This document shows positions 9,744 to 18,149 of a DNA stretch of 64,000 nt, piece after piece. How positions within the stretch are numbered: the stretch's first letter is position 1; the number at the start of each line of letters is the position of its first letter. The stretch is from contig NZ_JAINFK010000002.1 in assembly GCF_019966575.1 (NCBI RefSeq), forward strand, positions 544,332 to 608,331. Direction: 5' to 3'. The position numbers were made by a program, and so were the translations under genes. The DNA comes from Oricola cellulosilytica. GTDB taxonomy: Bacteria; Pseudomonadota; Alphaproteobacteria; Rhizobiales; Rhizobiaceae. A model generated the notes under the pieces. It did not search any database. It was not told the DNA's origin and saw only the letters and a program-made list of their open reading frames with translations.

Positions 9744-10550
9744 TCAATCGAACAGTTTCTTTCTCTGTTCGATTGCGTGGCGCGCCACGCGAACAGTCGC
9801 CGTCTTCAGGCATTTCCGGTAGCCGGGGCCGGCCACAAAACTTCGAGTGACGCAAACCTGATAGGCTTCGACTTTTCGGGAAGACTCAACTCTCATCTTT
9901 GGCGAGGCAGTCGACACGGGTGTTGAAAAACCGAATGTCGCCTTGGGAACAATGCCCGTGACGCCAAAACCCTCACGCTTGAGAATCGCCCTGGCCTTTT
10001 TGCAGTAGTTGACGGAGCGGACGGAAAATCGGGTCTCGCGGTGTCCGGCCCGATACTTCATCACCGTCGCGCAAAGGTCGCCTCCCGTGAGCCGATAGGC
10101 CTGTGCGAGATAACGCACACCGAGTTCAATGTTCTTTTTCGGATCTGCTAGGTCATCGAGGGTGCCGGAAAAACCAAGCATGGCCGCTGTCGGAGGCATG
10201 ATCTGCATCAGGCCGACCTCACCCGCCGCGCCACGCGAGTTGGGGTTGAAATTGCTTTCTATTTCCATCACCGCGTGGGCAATGTGCGCAGGAAGGCCAT
10301 CCTGTCGGGCGAAATCCTCCGCCATGCTCTTGTAGGTGGAAACACTGGATGCAGCTTCGGATGTGCCCTGCCCGGTGTCGACCGGCGTTTTCGAAACAGG
10401 GGCGTCCGGGCGGGGCGGTACCTCAAGCGCAACCAAAGCCATGTCCAGAGTATCCGCGTGGCCGCTCAGTGACGACAGGGCGAGGGCCAGAGTTCCGGCG
10501 AGCAGGGCCGACGGGAAAAAGACAAGCAGTTTGCGCCTTGCCGCCATCAA
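9744..10550 (-). CDS. Secreted lytic transglycosylase (SLT family)
   Basis: A 268-residue periplasmic murein lytic transglycosylase. The N-terminus (MMAARRKLLVFF then an Ala/Leu-rich segment ending SGHA) is a signal peptide. The SLT core lies around residues 80-190: MEIESNFNPNSRGAAGE with the catalytic Glu, then VGLMQIMPPTAAMLG and NIELGVRYLAQAYRLTGGD. The C-terminal 75 residues are basic and carry three cysteines, an extension beyond the core domain. It is followed by the lipoprotein gene (59 bases) and preceded by a small secreted protein gene, all in the same direction. Confidence 0.88.
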   Translation of the reverse strand: MMAARRKLLVFFPSALLAGTLALALSSLSGHADTLDMALVALEVPPRPDAPVSKTPVDTGQGTSEAASSVSTYKSMAEDFARQDGLPAHIAHAVMEIESNFNPNSRGAAGEVGLMQIMPPTAAMLGFSGTLDDLADPKKNIELGVRYLAQAYRLTGGDLCATVMKYRAGHRETRFSVRSVNYCKKARAILKREGFGVTGIVPKATFGFSTPVSTASPKMRVESSRKVEAYQVCVTRSFVAGPGYRKCLKTATVRVARHAIEQRKKLFD

Positions 10551-10566
10551 CCTCTCCCGCTTGGCG

Positions 10567-10920
10567 TCAGTACATGTATTGCTGCATCCTCTGATAGAAG
10601 CAGTCGCACTTGTTTATGTATTCTTCGTCCCGATATCCGGTGCGGAGATACCCGTACGCCTTGCCGCAGGCGACCTTCGTCTCGGACGCCCAGGTGAATG
10701 CCGGGCTGCGCGAATTGATCCAGGCCGGACTTGCGGCGACGTTGACCGCCTCCGTCATCCGCAGAACGACTTCGCCGGTCAATTGACCGGGGTCCTCGAT
10801 CAGAAGCATCGCCGAGGAGTCGACAACCGGGCATATCGCTCCATACCGAAGAAGATCGGCTGCGCTTGTCACCGATGTGAGCGCGATAACTTGTGTCAGT
10901 GCCAGAATGATTTTCTTCAT
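10567..10920 (-). CDS. Small secreted Cys-containing protein of unknown function
   Basis: Starting at ATG 10920 (MKKIILALTQV) it has 117 residues with a clear signal peptide cut near TSAADLL. The mature part is about 96 residues with four cysteines (AICP, KVACGK, KCDCF) and ends in an aromatic tail QRMQQYMY. I do not recognise a family. The frame extends 25 codons further upstream, but that extension does not fit before a signal peptide. It lies between the RTX adhesin gene and the lytic transglycosylase gene on the same strand, 16 bases before the latter, so a periplasmic role linked to either is possible. Confidence 0.65.
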   Translation of the reverse strand: MKKIILALTQVIALTSVTSAADLLRYGAICPVVDSSAMLLIEDPGQLTGEVVLRMTEAVNVAASPAWINSRSPAFTWASETKVACGKAYGYLRTGYRDEEYINKCDCFYQRMQQYMY

Positions 10921-11072
10921 ACCTGCCCTTCCCCTGCGGCCCGTGCGAAACACAGTATATGCGACTGCTTCCGGATTGCCACGGCCGGATCGCACCCAAT
11001 TCGAATTTCCCGAACTCGTTGCAGGAGTGCAACGAGTTCAATGCTTGATCTGCACCCACCGCGTGCGCCCAC

Positions 11073-14000
11073 TCACACCGTGACCGGCGCCGCCGGATCG
11101 TCGTCATTGAACAGGATGGTGACCGCCGTGGGGTGCGTCTGAATGTTTGCAATGGTCACCCAGTCAGCGCCTGTTCCCGCACCATCGACATCCACCTGGA
11201 GATCGCCTGCATTCGTGTCGGCCCCGCTGCCGTCCCTGTCGTACCGGACGTAGGCGCTGAGACCAGACGCGCTGATGTCGGGCAGGATGTCCGTGAGGTC
11301 GACAATGTCGCCGGCAGCATAATCCACGATTACATCGTGTATTCCCAGTCCCGCCTCGGCGACCGCACTCGCCTCGAAAAGGAATGTGTCGTTGCCGGTT
11401 CCGCCCGTCAGCGTGTCGGCTCCCAACCCCCCTGCCAGAATGTCGTCGCCGGACCCGCCCGACAGGATGTCGTCGCCACCCAAGCCGGCAAGTATATTAT
11501 TGTTACCATCTCCCGTTAGTGAATCGATGCCATCCGTACCTATCTGGTTGGTTCCGTCATCTGGAATGATATGGATATCAATGGAGGAGTTCACCGTATC
11601 GCCATCATGGTCCGACCCAACGATTGGAAGCTCCATGTCTATTGATTGGAGCGCAGCATCCACCTCGAAGGTAAATCCGCCCAAGGTGAAATTGCCTGTT
11701 CTCGCGCTGCCCGCGATCTCGACCGCGTCGAACGGCGTGTTCGAATTAATCAGATAATAATAGCCTTCCGGGAGGCCTACCACGGATATGATCCCGTTTG
11801 CGTCAACAGTCGTGACAATCGACACTGTATTGTCATTAGGATCGGTCCAAGTGTAGATCGTTCCGCCGCCCGAGATCACAAGGCTAAGCTGGTTGAGCGA
11901 GAGGTTGTTAAGGTCCGGTTCTGCTGAATAGAACGAGACTTCATTCAGAGAAAGCGCAATGGTCGAATCACCGGATCCATCAAGAATGAGCACGTTGTCA
12001 TCATCGGCGTCGAGCGCCTTAATCGTGAAGTTCGCCTTGGCCTTCCCGTTAATGCGATTGATCTCCTGATAAAAGACCTTGATCGGATCATGCGTATCGA
12101 AATCGAATCCGTTTTGCGTCGTAGCAAGAGGCAGCACATTCGTCACGAAATCGAAACGGATAACATCGTTGCTGTCGAGGCTCTGCCCGCCTCCCACGCC
12201 AAACCGACCGTTGCTCGTGTTTACAGTGGACAGAACGCCATTGTCGGCTGCGGTCGCAATAACGCCGTCCGAACCCGTGCCGTCATCAATTGGTTCTTGG
12301 GTCAATGCGTAGCCGGGCTTGTTCCCACCAGAAATCCCGACCAGACTTGCTGAGTCGAACTCAGCACCAATGCGGAGTTGGCCTTCCAAGTCAACAATAT
12401 AGGTATCCGTGGCCGGATCAAGCGTAATGGTGAAAGCAAGCGTATTGGTGCCCGATGCACGCGCCTCGACAATCGTATCGCCGCTCGCTGTCGCAACGAT
12501 GTGATAGAATAGCGTTTCACCGCCGAACTTGATCGCCTGACCGCTTTTATCAAACACTTGCTGGCCATTGATCAGCGCCGTGTCAAATTCGACCTTGCCC
12601 GGTTCGTCAGCCCCCACCGCCGATGCGAAGGATAATTCGAATGTCTGCGCATCGCCCGAGCCGGGAGCGCCTGAATTGAAAAGGAAACTCGCCTCCGGAT
12701 AGAAGATTGCCGGCACGTCGTTTTCGACCTTCACCGTCAGCGAGCCGGCGTCGATGACGACGGTATCCCCGTCACCGTCTGCCGCGACAAATCCGGTAGA
12801 GATGTCGATGATGACCGACCGGTCGTCATCTCCAAGTGCGGTCAGGTGATCCACCTGGTCGAGCAGTTCGAACGTGAATTGGTCGTCCGCCGGATTGTCC
12901 GGCGTACCGGTCCCGCCCGTCTGGCTGATCTTGAAGATGATGCGACCGTCGTCGGCAACGCCATGTATCTCGGTCGCCGACACCACATTCCATGTGATTG
13001 CATCCCCTTTGGACGTGATGCCCGTCACTGTCGAGCCGTCGAAGGAGACTAGATCGTTGTTGAGTGTAATGGCGCCCGCGCCGTCGGCGCCGAAATTGAC
13101 CAGCGTCGCGATGGCCGCGTAGGTCAGCACCACCGTGGTCGTCTTGCCACCCTCGTCATTGCCGGTCGAGCCCTCGATGCCAGGCAGAACCACCGCCGGA
13201 TTGTAATTGTCGAGCGCATCCTCGTGGACGGGGTTCGAAATCGTAACGGCATTGTTTGCCGGACCGTCATCCTGGAAACGGAACGCACCGCCGATCTCGG
13301 CGGTAGCAGTGGCGGTGTCGAGATCGCCGTCGGTGATCTTCGCCGTCAGCACGATCAGGTCCGCCGCCATCGTCTCGGCAGCCGCCCCCGTCTCGGCCGG
13401 GTCGGCCGGATCGTCGTGACGGATCGCCCGGTTCTGGATCAGCGTCACCTCGCCGGTCGCCGGATTGAGGTCGATCGTGAAGGCCACCGTGCCGGTGGCG
13501 CCCGCCAGATAGCCCTCGATATCCCCGCCGCCATTGACGCGAAGCAGGATGGCATCGCCCGAAAGCGTGTCGAAAAGACCACTGGACGTCCCGTTTCCGC
13601 CGGCGATTCCCAGCGAATAGACCAGCGCGCCGGCGTCCGGAACGTTGTCATCATTGAGATCCAGGAAGCCATCGCCGCCGAAAGCGGGGCTGAACAGGCC
13701 GGCAAAGGAAACCGGCCCCGCCGCGTCGACGACGTCTGTGTCGTCGGTGACAAACACGGGAGACTCGGCGTCGGCCACAAGCGCGACGGACGGCACATCG
13801 TCGATGTTTACATAGTTGAAGGTCGTTTGCGCAGTGTTGCCGTCTCCGTCCTCCGCCACCAGAGGAACGCCACTGATAATCGCAAAATTGTCGGCATCGA
13901 CGCCAAACTGATGCGGGAAACCCTGCAGGAGCTCGATCACGATCACGCCTGCGCCTTCGGTCCCGGCAGGTATGTTCGAGGCAAGACCGACTGTGATCTT

Positions 14001-14927
14001 TATGAACGGAGTCGCGGAGCCGTTCACGAATCCGAAGATGGTTTGTCCGTCCGGAGCGAGCACCCAGTTGAACACCACCGGGTCTCCGTTGGCGTCGAGG
14101 ATGACAGCGCCGTTTGAGTCGAGAACGGCGATTCCGGTCAGATTGGACCCGAAACGAAGATCCACGACCGGCGACGTTCCAGCGCGAATGACGACATCGG
14201 CCGTATCGTTCTCGGTGTCGAGAGGCTCGTCGGTGCCTCCCACCAGCCCGCGGTCCGAGACGACCGGCACGTCCGGGTTCACCCGAATGATACTCAGCGC
14301 CTCACGTGATTCCGCCAGCCCCGCGAAAAGCTCCCGGTTTTCAAGCTCGGGGAACTGGAGCGCGGTCGGCGGCAGCAGGCCGAGAATTCCGGGCGCGGGA
14401 CCGATGCCGCCCTGGACGGCATCGAAGTCGCCGCCGGAACTTGAAGGATTCCCGGAAACCGCCACGAGCGCGCCATTGGGTCCGGCAGCAATGTCGATGC
14501 CGCTCGCATCGAGAGCCGCCACCAGCGTTTCCTGCGGAAGCAGAATATCGCCCAGATAAAATGTCGGGATATTGACCGCGCCGCCGACGATGACGATCTC
14601 GGTGCCATCCGGCTGGCGCAGAACCAGATCGCGGCCGACGACGCGAACATTCTCCAGCGACACGCCGCTTGGCAATCGCACGACATTGCCGGGTCCCGGA
14701 ATGATCTGGGAAGGCACTTCGGCTTCCGCGGTTTCCGCCTCCGCTTCCGGATCGGGTTCGGGAGCCGCGTCGACCGGCGCCAGATCGTCGAATTCGCCCG
14801 CCGGGGCATCGTCTGCCTGGGCTACGACGATTTCATCTGCACCAGAGAGGCCGGGGCGGTTAACGCTTTCCTCACCATCAAGCCGGAAATCGCCATCTGC
14901 GTCACCGCGAAAATTGTCGATCGCCAT
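11073..14927 (-). CDS. Large type I-secreted RTX adhesin (LapA-like, DUF5801-type repeats)
   Basis: An acidic, Cys-poor protein of 1284 residues without a classical signal peptide. Residues 1-130 look like a retention module: disordered Asp/Glu/Ala-rich stretch, then NVVRLPSGVSLENVRVVGRDLV-like and GDILLPQETLVAALDASG-type segments. A candidate LapG site IAAGP lies at 146-150. The middle consists of repeated Ig-like/DUF5801-type modules with acidic VPSVALVAD, DGDLDTATATAEI and VENDVPAI-like links. The C-terminus (from about 1124) has glycine-rich calcium nonapeptides such as GGDDILSGGSGDDILAGG, followed by FLFEASAVAEAG and the usual type I secretion target tail. Divergent from the LapG-like protease gene. 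Exporter: probably the system encoded at 16.8-21.8 kb. Confidence 0.85.
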   Translation of the reverse strand: MAIDNFRGDADGDFRLDGEESVNRPGLSGADEIVVAQADDAPAGEFDDLAPVDAAPEPDPEAEAETAEAEVPSQIIPGPGNVVRLPSGVSLENVRVVGRDLVLRQPDGTEIVIVGGAVNIPTFYLGDILLPQETLVAALDASGIDIAAGPNGALVAVSGNPSSSGGDFDAVQGGIGPAPGILGLLPPTALQFPELENRELFAGLAESREALSIIRVNPDVPVVSDRGLVGGTDEPLDTENDTADVVIRAGTSPVVDLRFGSNLTGIAVLDSNGAVILDANGDPVVFNWVLAPDGQTIFGFVNGSATPFIKITVGLASNIPAGTEGAGVIVIELLQGFPHQFGVDADNFAIISGVPLVAEDGDGNTAQTTFNYVNIDDVPSVALVADAESPVFVTDDTDVVDAAGPVSFAGLFSPAFGGDGFLDLNDDNVPDAGALVYSLGIAGGNGTSSGLFDTLSGDAILLRVNGGGDIEGYLAGATGTVAFTIDLNPATGEVTLIQNRAIRHDDPADPAETGAAAETMAADLIVLTAKITDGDLDTATATAEIGGAFRFQDDGPANNAVTISNPVHEDALDNYNPAVVLPGIEGSTGNDEGGKTTTVVLTYAAIATLVNFGADGAGAITLNNDLVSFDGSTVTGITSKGDAITWNVVSATEIHGVADDGRIIFKISQTGGTGTPDNPADDQFTFELLDQVDHLTALGDDDRSVIIDISTGFVAADGDGDTVVIDAGSLTVKVENDVPAIFYPEASFLFNSGAPGSGDAQTFELSFASAVGADEPGKVEFDTALINGQQVFDKSGQAIKFGGETLFYHIVATASGDTIVEARASGTNTLAFTITLDPATDTYIVDLEGQLRIGAEFDSASLVGISGGNKPGYALTQEPIDDGTGSDGVIATAADNGVLSTVNTSNGRFGVGGGQSLDSNDVIRFDFVTNVLPLATTQNGFDFDTHDPIKVFYQEINRINGKAKANFTIKALDADDDNVLILDGSGDSTIALSLNEVSFYSAEPDLNNLSLNQLSLVISGGGTIYTWTDPNDNTVSIVTTVDANGIISVVGLPEGYYYLINSNTPFDAVEIAGSARTGNFTLGGFTFEVDAALQSIDMELPIVGSDHDGDTVNSSIDIHIIPDDGTNQIGTDGIDSLTGDGNNNILAGLGGDDILSGGSGDDILAGGLGADTLTGGTGNDTFLFEASAVAEAGLGIHDVIVDYAAGDIVDLTDILPDISASGLSAYVRYDRDGSGADTNAGDLQVDVDGAGTGADWVTIANIQTHPTAVTILFNDDDPAAPVTV

Positions 14928-15022
14928 TACTCAACTCCCCAAATACCCGGCGATATCCAAGCAGCAAGATTTGGGGGGTGGCAATCCTTTCGTAACGGAA
15001 GCGCATAACATGCAATGCGTTG

Positions 15023-15048
15023 GGTTAAAAAATTAACCGTTGGTTAAC
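15023..15048. promoter_or_regulatory. Candidate operator in the adhesin/protease divergent region
   Basis: Within the 264-base gap between the divergent adhesin and protease genes there is a palindrome GGTTAA-AAAA-TTAACC (15023-15038) followed by a further half-site GGTTAAC (15042-15048). The surrounding DNA is AT-rich. No known binding-site consensus was recognised; this is a structural candidate only. Confidence 0.3.
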
Positions 15049-15191
15049 ATATCGGCATATTATTTTATGTCGTCCTGCCGCCCGATCGTTCCACTTTTAC
15101 GCGTTTCGTTTCCACCTCGTTCACCGCGTCCCTTGAGAGCGCCTAAAGGGAAGAACCGTAACCTGTCCCAAAAAAATCCAGGGACAGCGTC

Positions 15192-16187
15192 ATGCGTAAA
15201 CTTGAACATGCTGCGAAACATCTGCGGGCCGCGGGCCTTGGGCTTGTGATGGCTGGCGCTGCCGCCGGCGCTACGGCGGGTGAGCCAGACTCCCGGCTCG
15301 CGGAGGGCTGGGGCTATCGCGTCGCGGGTGTCTTCTCCATTGCCGCAGACACGGCAAGTCCCGATCATGCTATAAGGCGGATTGCCCTCAGTCGGGTGCC
15401 CTCTCCTTCCGCACCGCCGCGATCTCCGGTATTGTCCCGCTCGAGCACGAGAAGCGGCATCGACGATCACGCCGGTTCGGGATCCACCGGAACTGCCGGT
15501 TCAGGCTTCTTCGGAACTGTCGCCATTCCGTTTTCCGGCATTGCGAGTGAAGCCAGCTGGCTGAAGGTCAGGAATGCAGGTATTTCAGCTTCACCCTGCA
15601 AGGGAGACCCGGTATGCGAGGCACGCAACGGTCTGTCGAAAGCCACGCTGCGGCTGGCAGAGAACGGCGCATTTTACGAAAAGCTGACGGCTGTCAATCG
15701 CTACGTGAACGACGCCATCAGATACGAAAGTGACCACAGCATTCGTGGTGTGGAAGACTACTGGGCCTCACCCGCCGAAACGATGACGCTCGGGCGTGGT
15801 GATTGCGAGGACTTCGCGATCCTCAAATACGCAATGCTGCGGGAATTGGGAGTGCCGGGGCGGAGCTTGTCACTCGTGATCTTGCGCGATACCGCCCGCA
15901 ATCTCTATCACGCGGTCCTCGCCGTGAGCACAAACAAGGGCAACTTCATTCTCGATAACGTTCGGGACGCCGTACTGCCCGACGTCCGCATCCGGAATTA
16001 CCAGCCGCTTTATTCCTTTTCCGACGGGCGATCCTGGATCCATGGCGTGCAGAGTGATCAGAAACTGGCCGGAGCACCGCGGTTCGTCGGGGATGTCAGT
16101 CCCGGGGAAAGCGCCGTCCTCACCACCGTTGAGGCGCCTCTTCCGCCCAGCCTGATCTCAGACCTGAGGCCGGTCTTTCGCCCCTGA
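15192..16187 (+). CDS. LapG-like periplasmic transglutaminase-type cysteine protease (BTLCP)
   Basis: 331 residues with a signal peptide (MRKLEHAAKHLRAAGLGLVM, cut after TAG). The bacterial transglutaminase-like fold starts near residue 160. The catalytic triad is visible: Cys205 in GRGDCEDFAILKYAML, His240 in NLYHAVLAV, Asp255 in FILDNVRD. LapG proteases cut large RTX adhesins near their N-terminus at a double-alanine site and so release them from the cell surface; they are held inactive by LapD bound to c-di-GMP. The adhesin gene lies immediately divergent. The stretch of residues 60-105 before the domain is Ser/Gly/Pro-rich and probably unstructured. No LapD was found in the window. Confidence 0.88.
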   Translation: MRKLEHAAKHLRAAGLGLVMAGAAAGATAGEPDSRLAEGWGYRVAGVFSIAADTASPDHAIRRIALSRVPSPSAPPRSPVLSRSSTRSGIDDHAGSGSTGTAGSGFFGTVAIPFSGIASEASWLKVRNAGISASPCKGDPVCEARNGLSKATLRLAENGAFYEKLTAVNRYVNDAIRYESDHSIRGVEDYWASPAETMTLGRGDCEDFAILKYAMLRELGVPGRSLSLVILRDTARNLYHAVLAVSTNKGNFILDNVRDAVLPDVRIRNYQPLYSFSDGRSWIHGVQSDQKLAGAPRFVGDVSPGESAVLTTVEAPLPPSLISDLRPVFRP

Positions 16188-16208
16188 ACGGCCAGCCTTC
16201 GCGGGTGA

Positions 16209-16841
16209 CTATGAAACAATGTAGCCGACAACGAGATCCTCGACCCAGCAAGGAGCGAGGACGGCGTTGAGTCTGCCCCTGACACGGCGATCATTGAGGC
16301 CGAGCGCGAATCCGAGAGACAAGGGCGATTGGTTTGCAAGCTTGAGACGCTCGACCAATTCATCCATGTTCATATCAAGTTGCAGCCGCAAGCGATTGTC
16401 TACCTTATCAACCTCCGCCGCCGGCATGTTCGCGCGTATATAGCCAATAAAGGCGGGATTATGGGCGCGGACCTGGCGGGCCGTCGACAGGACGAAGACC
16501 GGAGACGGACACGCCGCCACCATCGCCCGGACATTGGCCATCGAATTGCGATCGCGAAAATTGCGAACATCTCGCTCCAACCAACTGATTGCGAAGGAGC
16601 GGACCTTGGCCGTCAGGTTGAAATTTTTCTCATCCGGCGATCCGGCGATACTCGAAACGATATCTCCCAAGGGAATGTGTTCTTCATCGGATATCCTTTT
16701 CAAAACATCCCAATAGACGCGCTCCAGCTTCAGACCATAGCGCCTTCCCGAAGAACTCAAGGCACGAAAGAAGGGCGAATGCTCCTCCCCAGTGGTCTCC
16801 ATGATTGCCTCTCGCAAGCTATCCGGCATGGCTGGTGACAC
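16209..16841 (-). CDS. Ribbon-helix-helix domain protein
   Basis: 210 residues. Residues about 33-65 (SGRRYGLKLERVYWDVLKR then EEHIPLGDIVSSIA) form a ribbon-helix-helix region of the RHH_4 kind. The rest (SPVFVLSTARQVRAHNPAF, then MNMDELVERLKLANQSPLSLGFALGLNDRR split by loops) may be a PAS-like or sensory domain. Start GTG 16841 or ATG 16829; the gene begins three bases after the hlyD stop, so it is the last member of the tolC-ABC-hlyD operon. A role as regulator of adhesin or secretion genes is an inference from position. Confidence 0.7.
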   Translation of the reverse strand: MSPAMPDSLREAIMETTGEEHSPFFRALSSSGRRYGLKLERVYWDVLKRISDEEHIPLGDIVSSIAGSPDEKNFNLTAKVRSFAISWLERDVRNFRDRNSMANVRAMVAACPSPVFVLSTARQVRAHNPAFIGYIRANMPAAEVDKVDNRLRLQLDMNMDELVERLKLANQSPLSLGFALGLNDRRVRGRLNAVLAPCWVEDLVVGYIVS

Positions 16842-16844
16842 TCT

Positions 16845-18134
16845 TTAACGCTCTGTAAGCGCCTCGAGACGCGCCTTGTTTATGGGTTTCAGGAGATAGG
16901 ACAGTATGGTTTTTCTGCCCGTTAATATGTCCACCGCGCAAATCATCCCGGGCGTGATGCTGTAGGCTTTTCCATCACGGCTCAGCTGGGAAGACGCCGT
17001 GCGGACACGAACCTCGAAATATGCCTCTCCGGTCTTCTGATCAGTCACGCTGTCGGAACCGACATTGACCACTTCGCCCTCCAACCCGCCATATATCGAG
17101 AAGTCGAATGCCGTCACTTTCACCAGGGCTTCCTGTCCCGGTACGACGAAAGCCACATCCCGCGGAGAAATGCGGGCTTCCACCAGGAGTTCGTCAGTGC
17201 TCGGAACCAGACCGGCAACCACGGTACCGGGCTGGACGAAGGATCCAAGGGTATTGATCTCCATCGTATTGATGACGCCATCCACCGGCGCTCGGATTTC
17301 CGTTCGCTCCACTCTGGTGGATTCTCCGCGTGCGGATTCTTCGAGAACCGATAGTTCAGCCAGCACTTCCGTCTTTTGCTTGAGAGCTTCCTGCCTGAAT
17401 TGCAGGTCCAGGTCCTGCAATTGGAAATGGGCCTCCCTCACCGCGCCCTCGATGCGCGGTATCGTTTCCTTCAGCACGCTGATCTCGCCCCGGTCGTTGT
17501 TTACAGCGCGCTGCACCCGAATGAGTTCGGTTTCCGCTACGAGTTTCCTTCTTGCCAGCGGTCCAATCAGGTCGAGTTCCCTCTGGTTGATCGCGAGACT
17601 GCCTTCAAGACGCGCCAGATTCGCACGGGCTTCGTCGAGTTCACGCTCTTTTTGAATTACGCGCTGCTCAAGCACGGAACGCGTGTTTCTCTGCGCCTGC
17701 CTGCGGACCGCGAGCAGTTCCCTTTCGCTCTCGCAAATTCCCGAAGCAACGGTCTCTACAGACTTGGGGCAAGCATAGTCTGTCTCAAAGTCGCCAATCT
17801 CCTCCAGATACAGTCTTGCCGCCTTTGCGGTAAGGGACCGGGCACGGGCCTCGACCTCGCCCAGGCCCGCGGTCGATGTTGAATCATCCAGCCTTATGAT
17901 CAGATCGCCCTGTTTTACCGACTGGCCGACACGCGCGGCAATTTCCGCGACCACGCCCGGCTCCGTTGCTTGAACAATCTGTGTTTTACCCGCCGGAATG
18001 ACGCGCCCTTCTCCGCGGGCGACCTCATCGATCTCCGTGAGATATGCCCAAACGCCGAAACTGAGGATGATAACCACAATCAGACCAATCAAGGTCTTTG
18101 CGGCGCCTGCCACGTTATCACGCCTCCGGTTCAC
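16845..18134 (-). CDS. Type I secretion periplasmic adaptor (HlyD/LapC-like)
   Basis: A 429-residue membrane-fusion protein with one N-terminal membrane segment (LIGLVVIILSFGVWAYLTEI), a biotinyl-lipoyl half motif (RGEGRVIPAGKTQIVQ), a long coiled-coil hairpin (about residues 80-285, rich in Glu, Arg and Leu) and a C-terminal beta-barrel domain (EIRAPVDGVINTMEINTLG, then GMICAVDILTGRKTILSYL). It bridges the inner-membrane ABC protein and TolC. Start is GTG at 18134. It follows the ABC gene by 15 bases in the same operon. Confidence 0.93.
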   Translation of the reverse strand: MNRRRDNVAGAAKTLIGLIVVIILSFGVWAYLTEIDEVARGEGRVIPAGKTQIVQATEPGVVAEIAARVGQSVKQGDLIIRLDDSTSTAGLGEVEARARSLTAKAARLYLEEIGDFETDYACPKSVETVASGICESERELLAVRRQAQRNTRSVLEQRVIQKERELDEARANLARLEGSLAINQRELDLIGPLARRKLVAETELIRVQRAVNNDRGEISVLKETIPRIEGAVREAHFQLQDLDLQFRQEALKQKTEVLAELSVLEESARGESTRVERTEIRAPVDGVINTMEINTLGSFVQPGTVVAGLVPSTDELLVEARISPRDVAFVVPGQEALVKVTAFDFSIYGGLEGEVVNVGSDSVTDQKTGEAYFEVRVRTASSQLSRDGKAYSITPGMICAVDILTGRKTILSYLLKPINKARLEALTER

Positions 18135-18149
18135 GTCCCGCTCCCGATA

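Noticed and set aside
13224-14117. Open frame of 297 codons on the plus strand
   Set aside because: Antisense to the repeat region of the RTX adhesin, whose repeats keep the opposite frame open.
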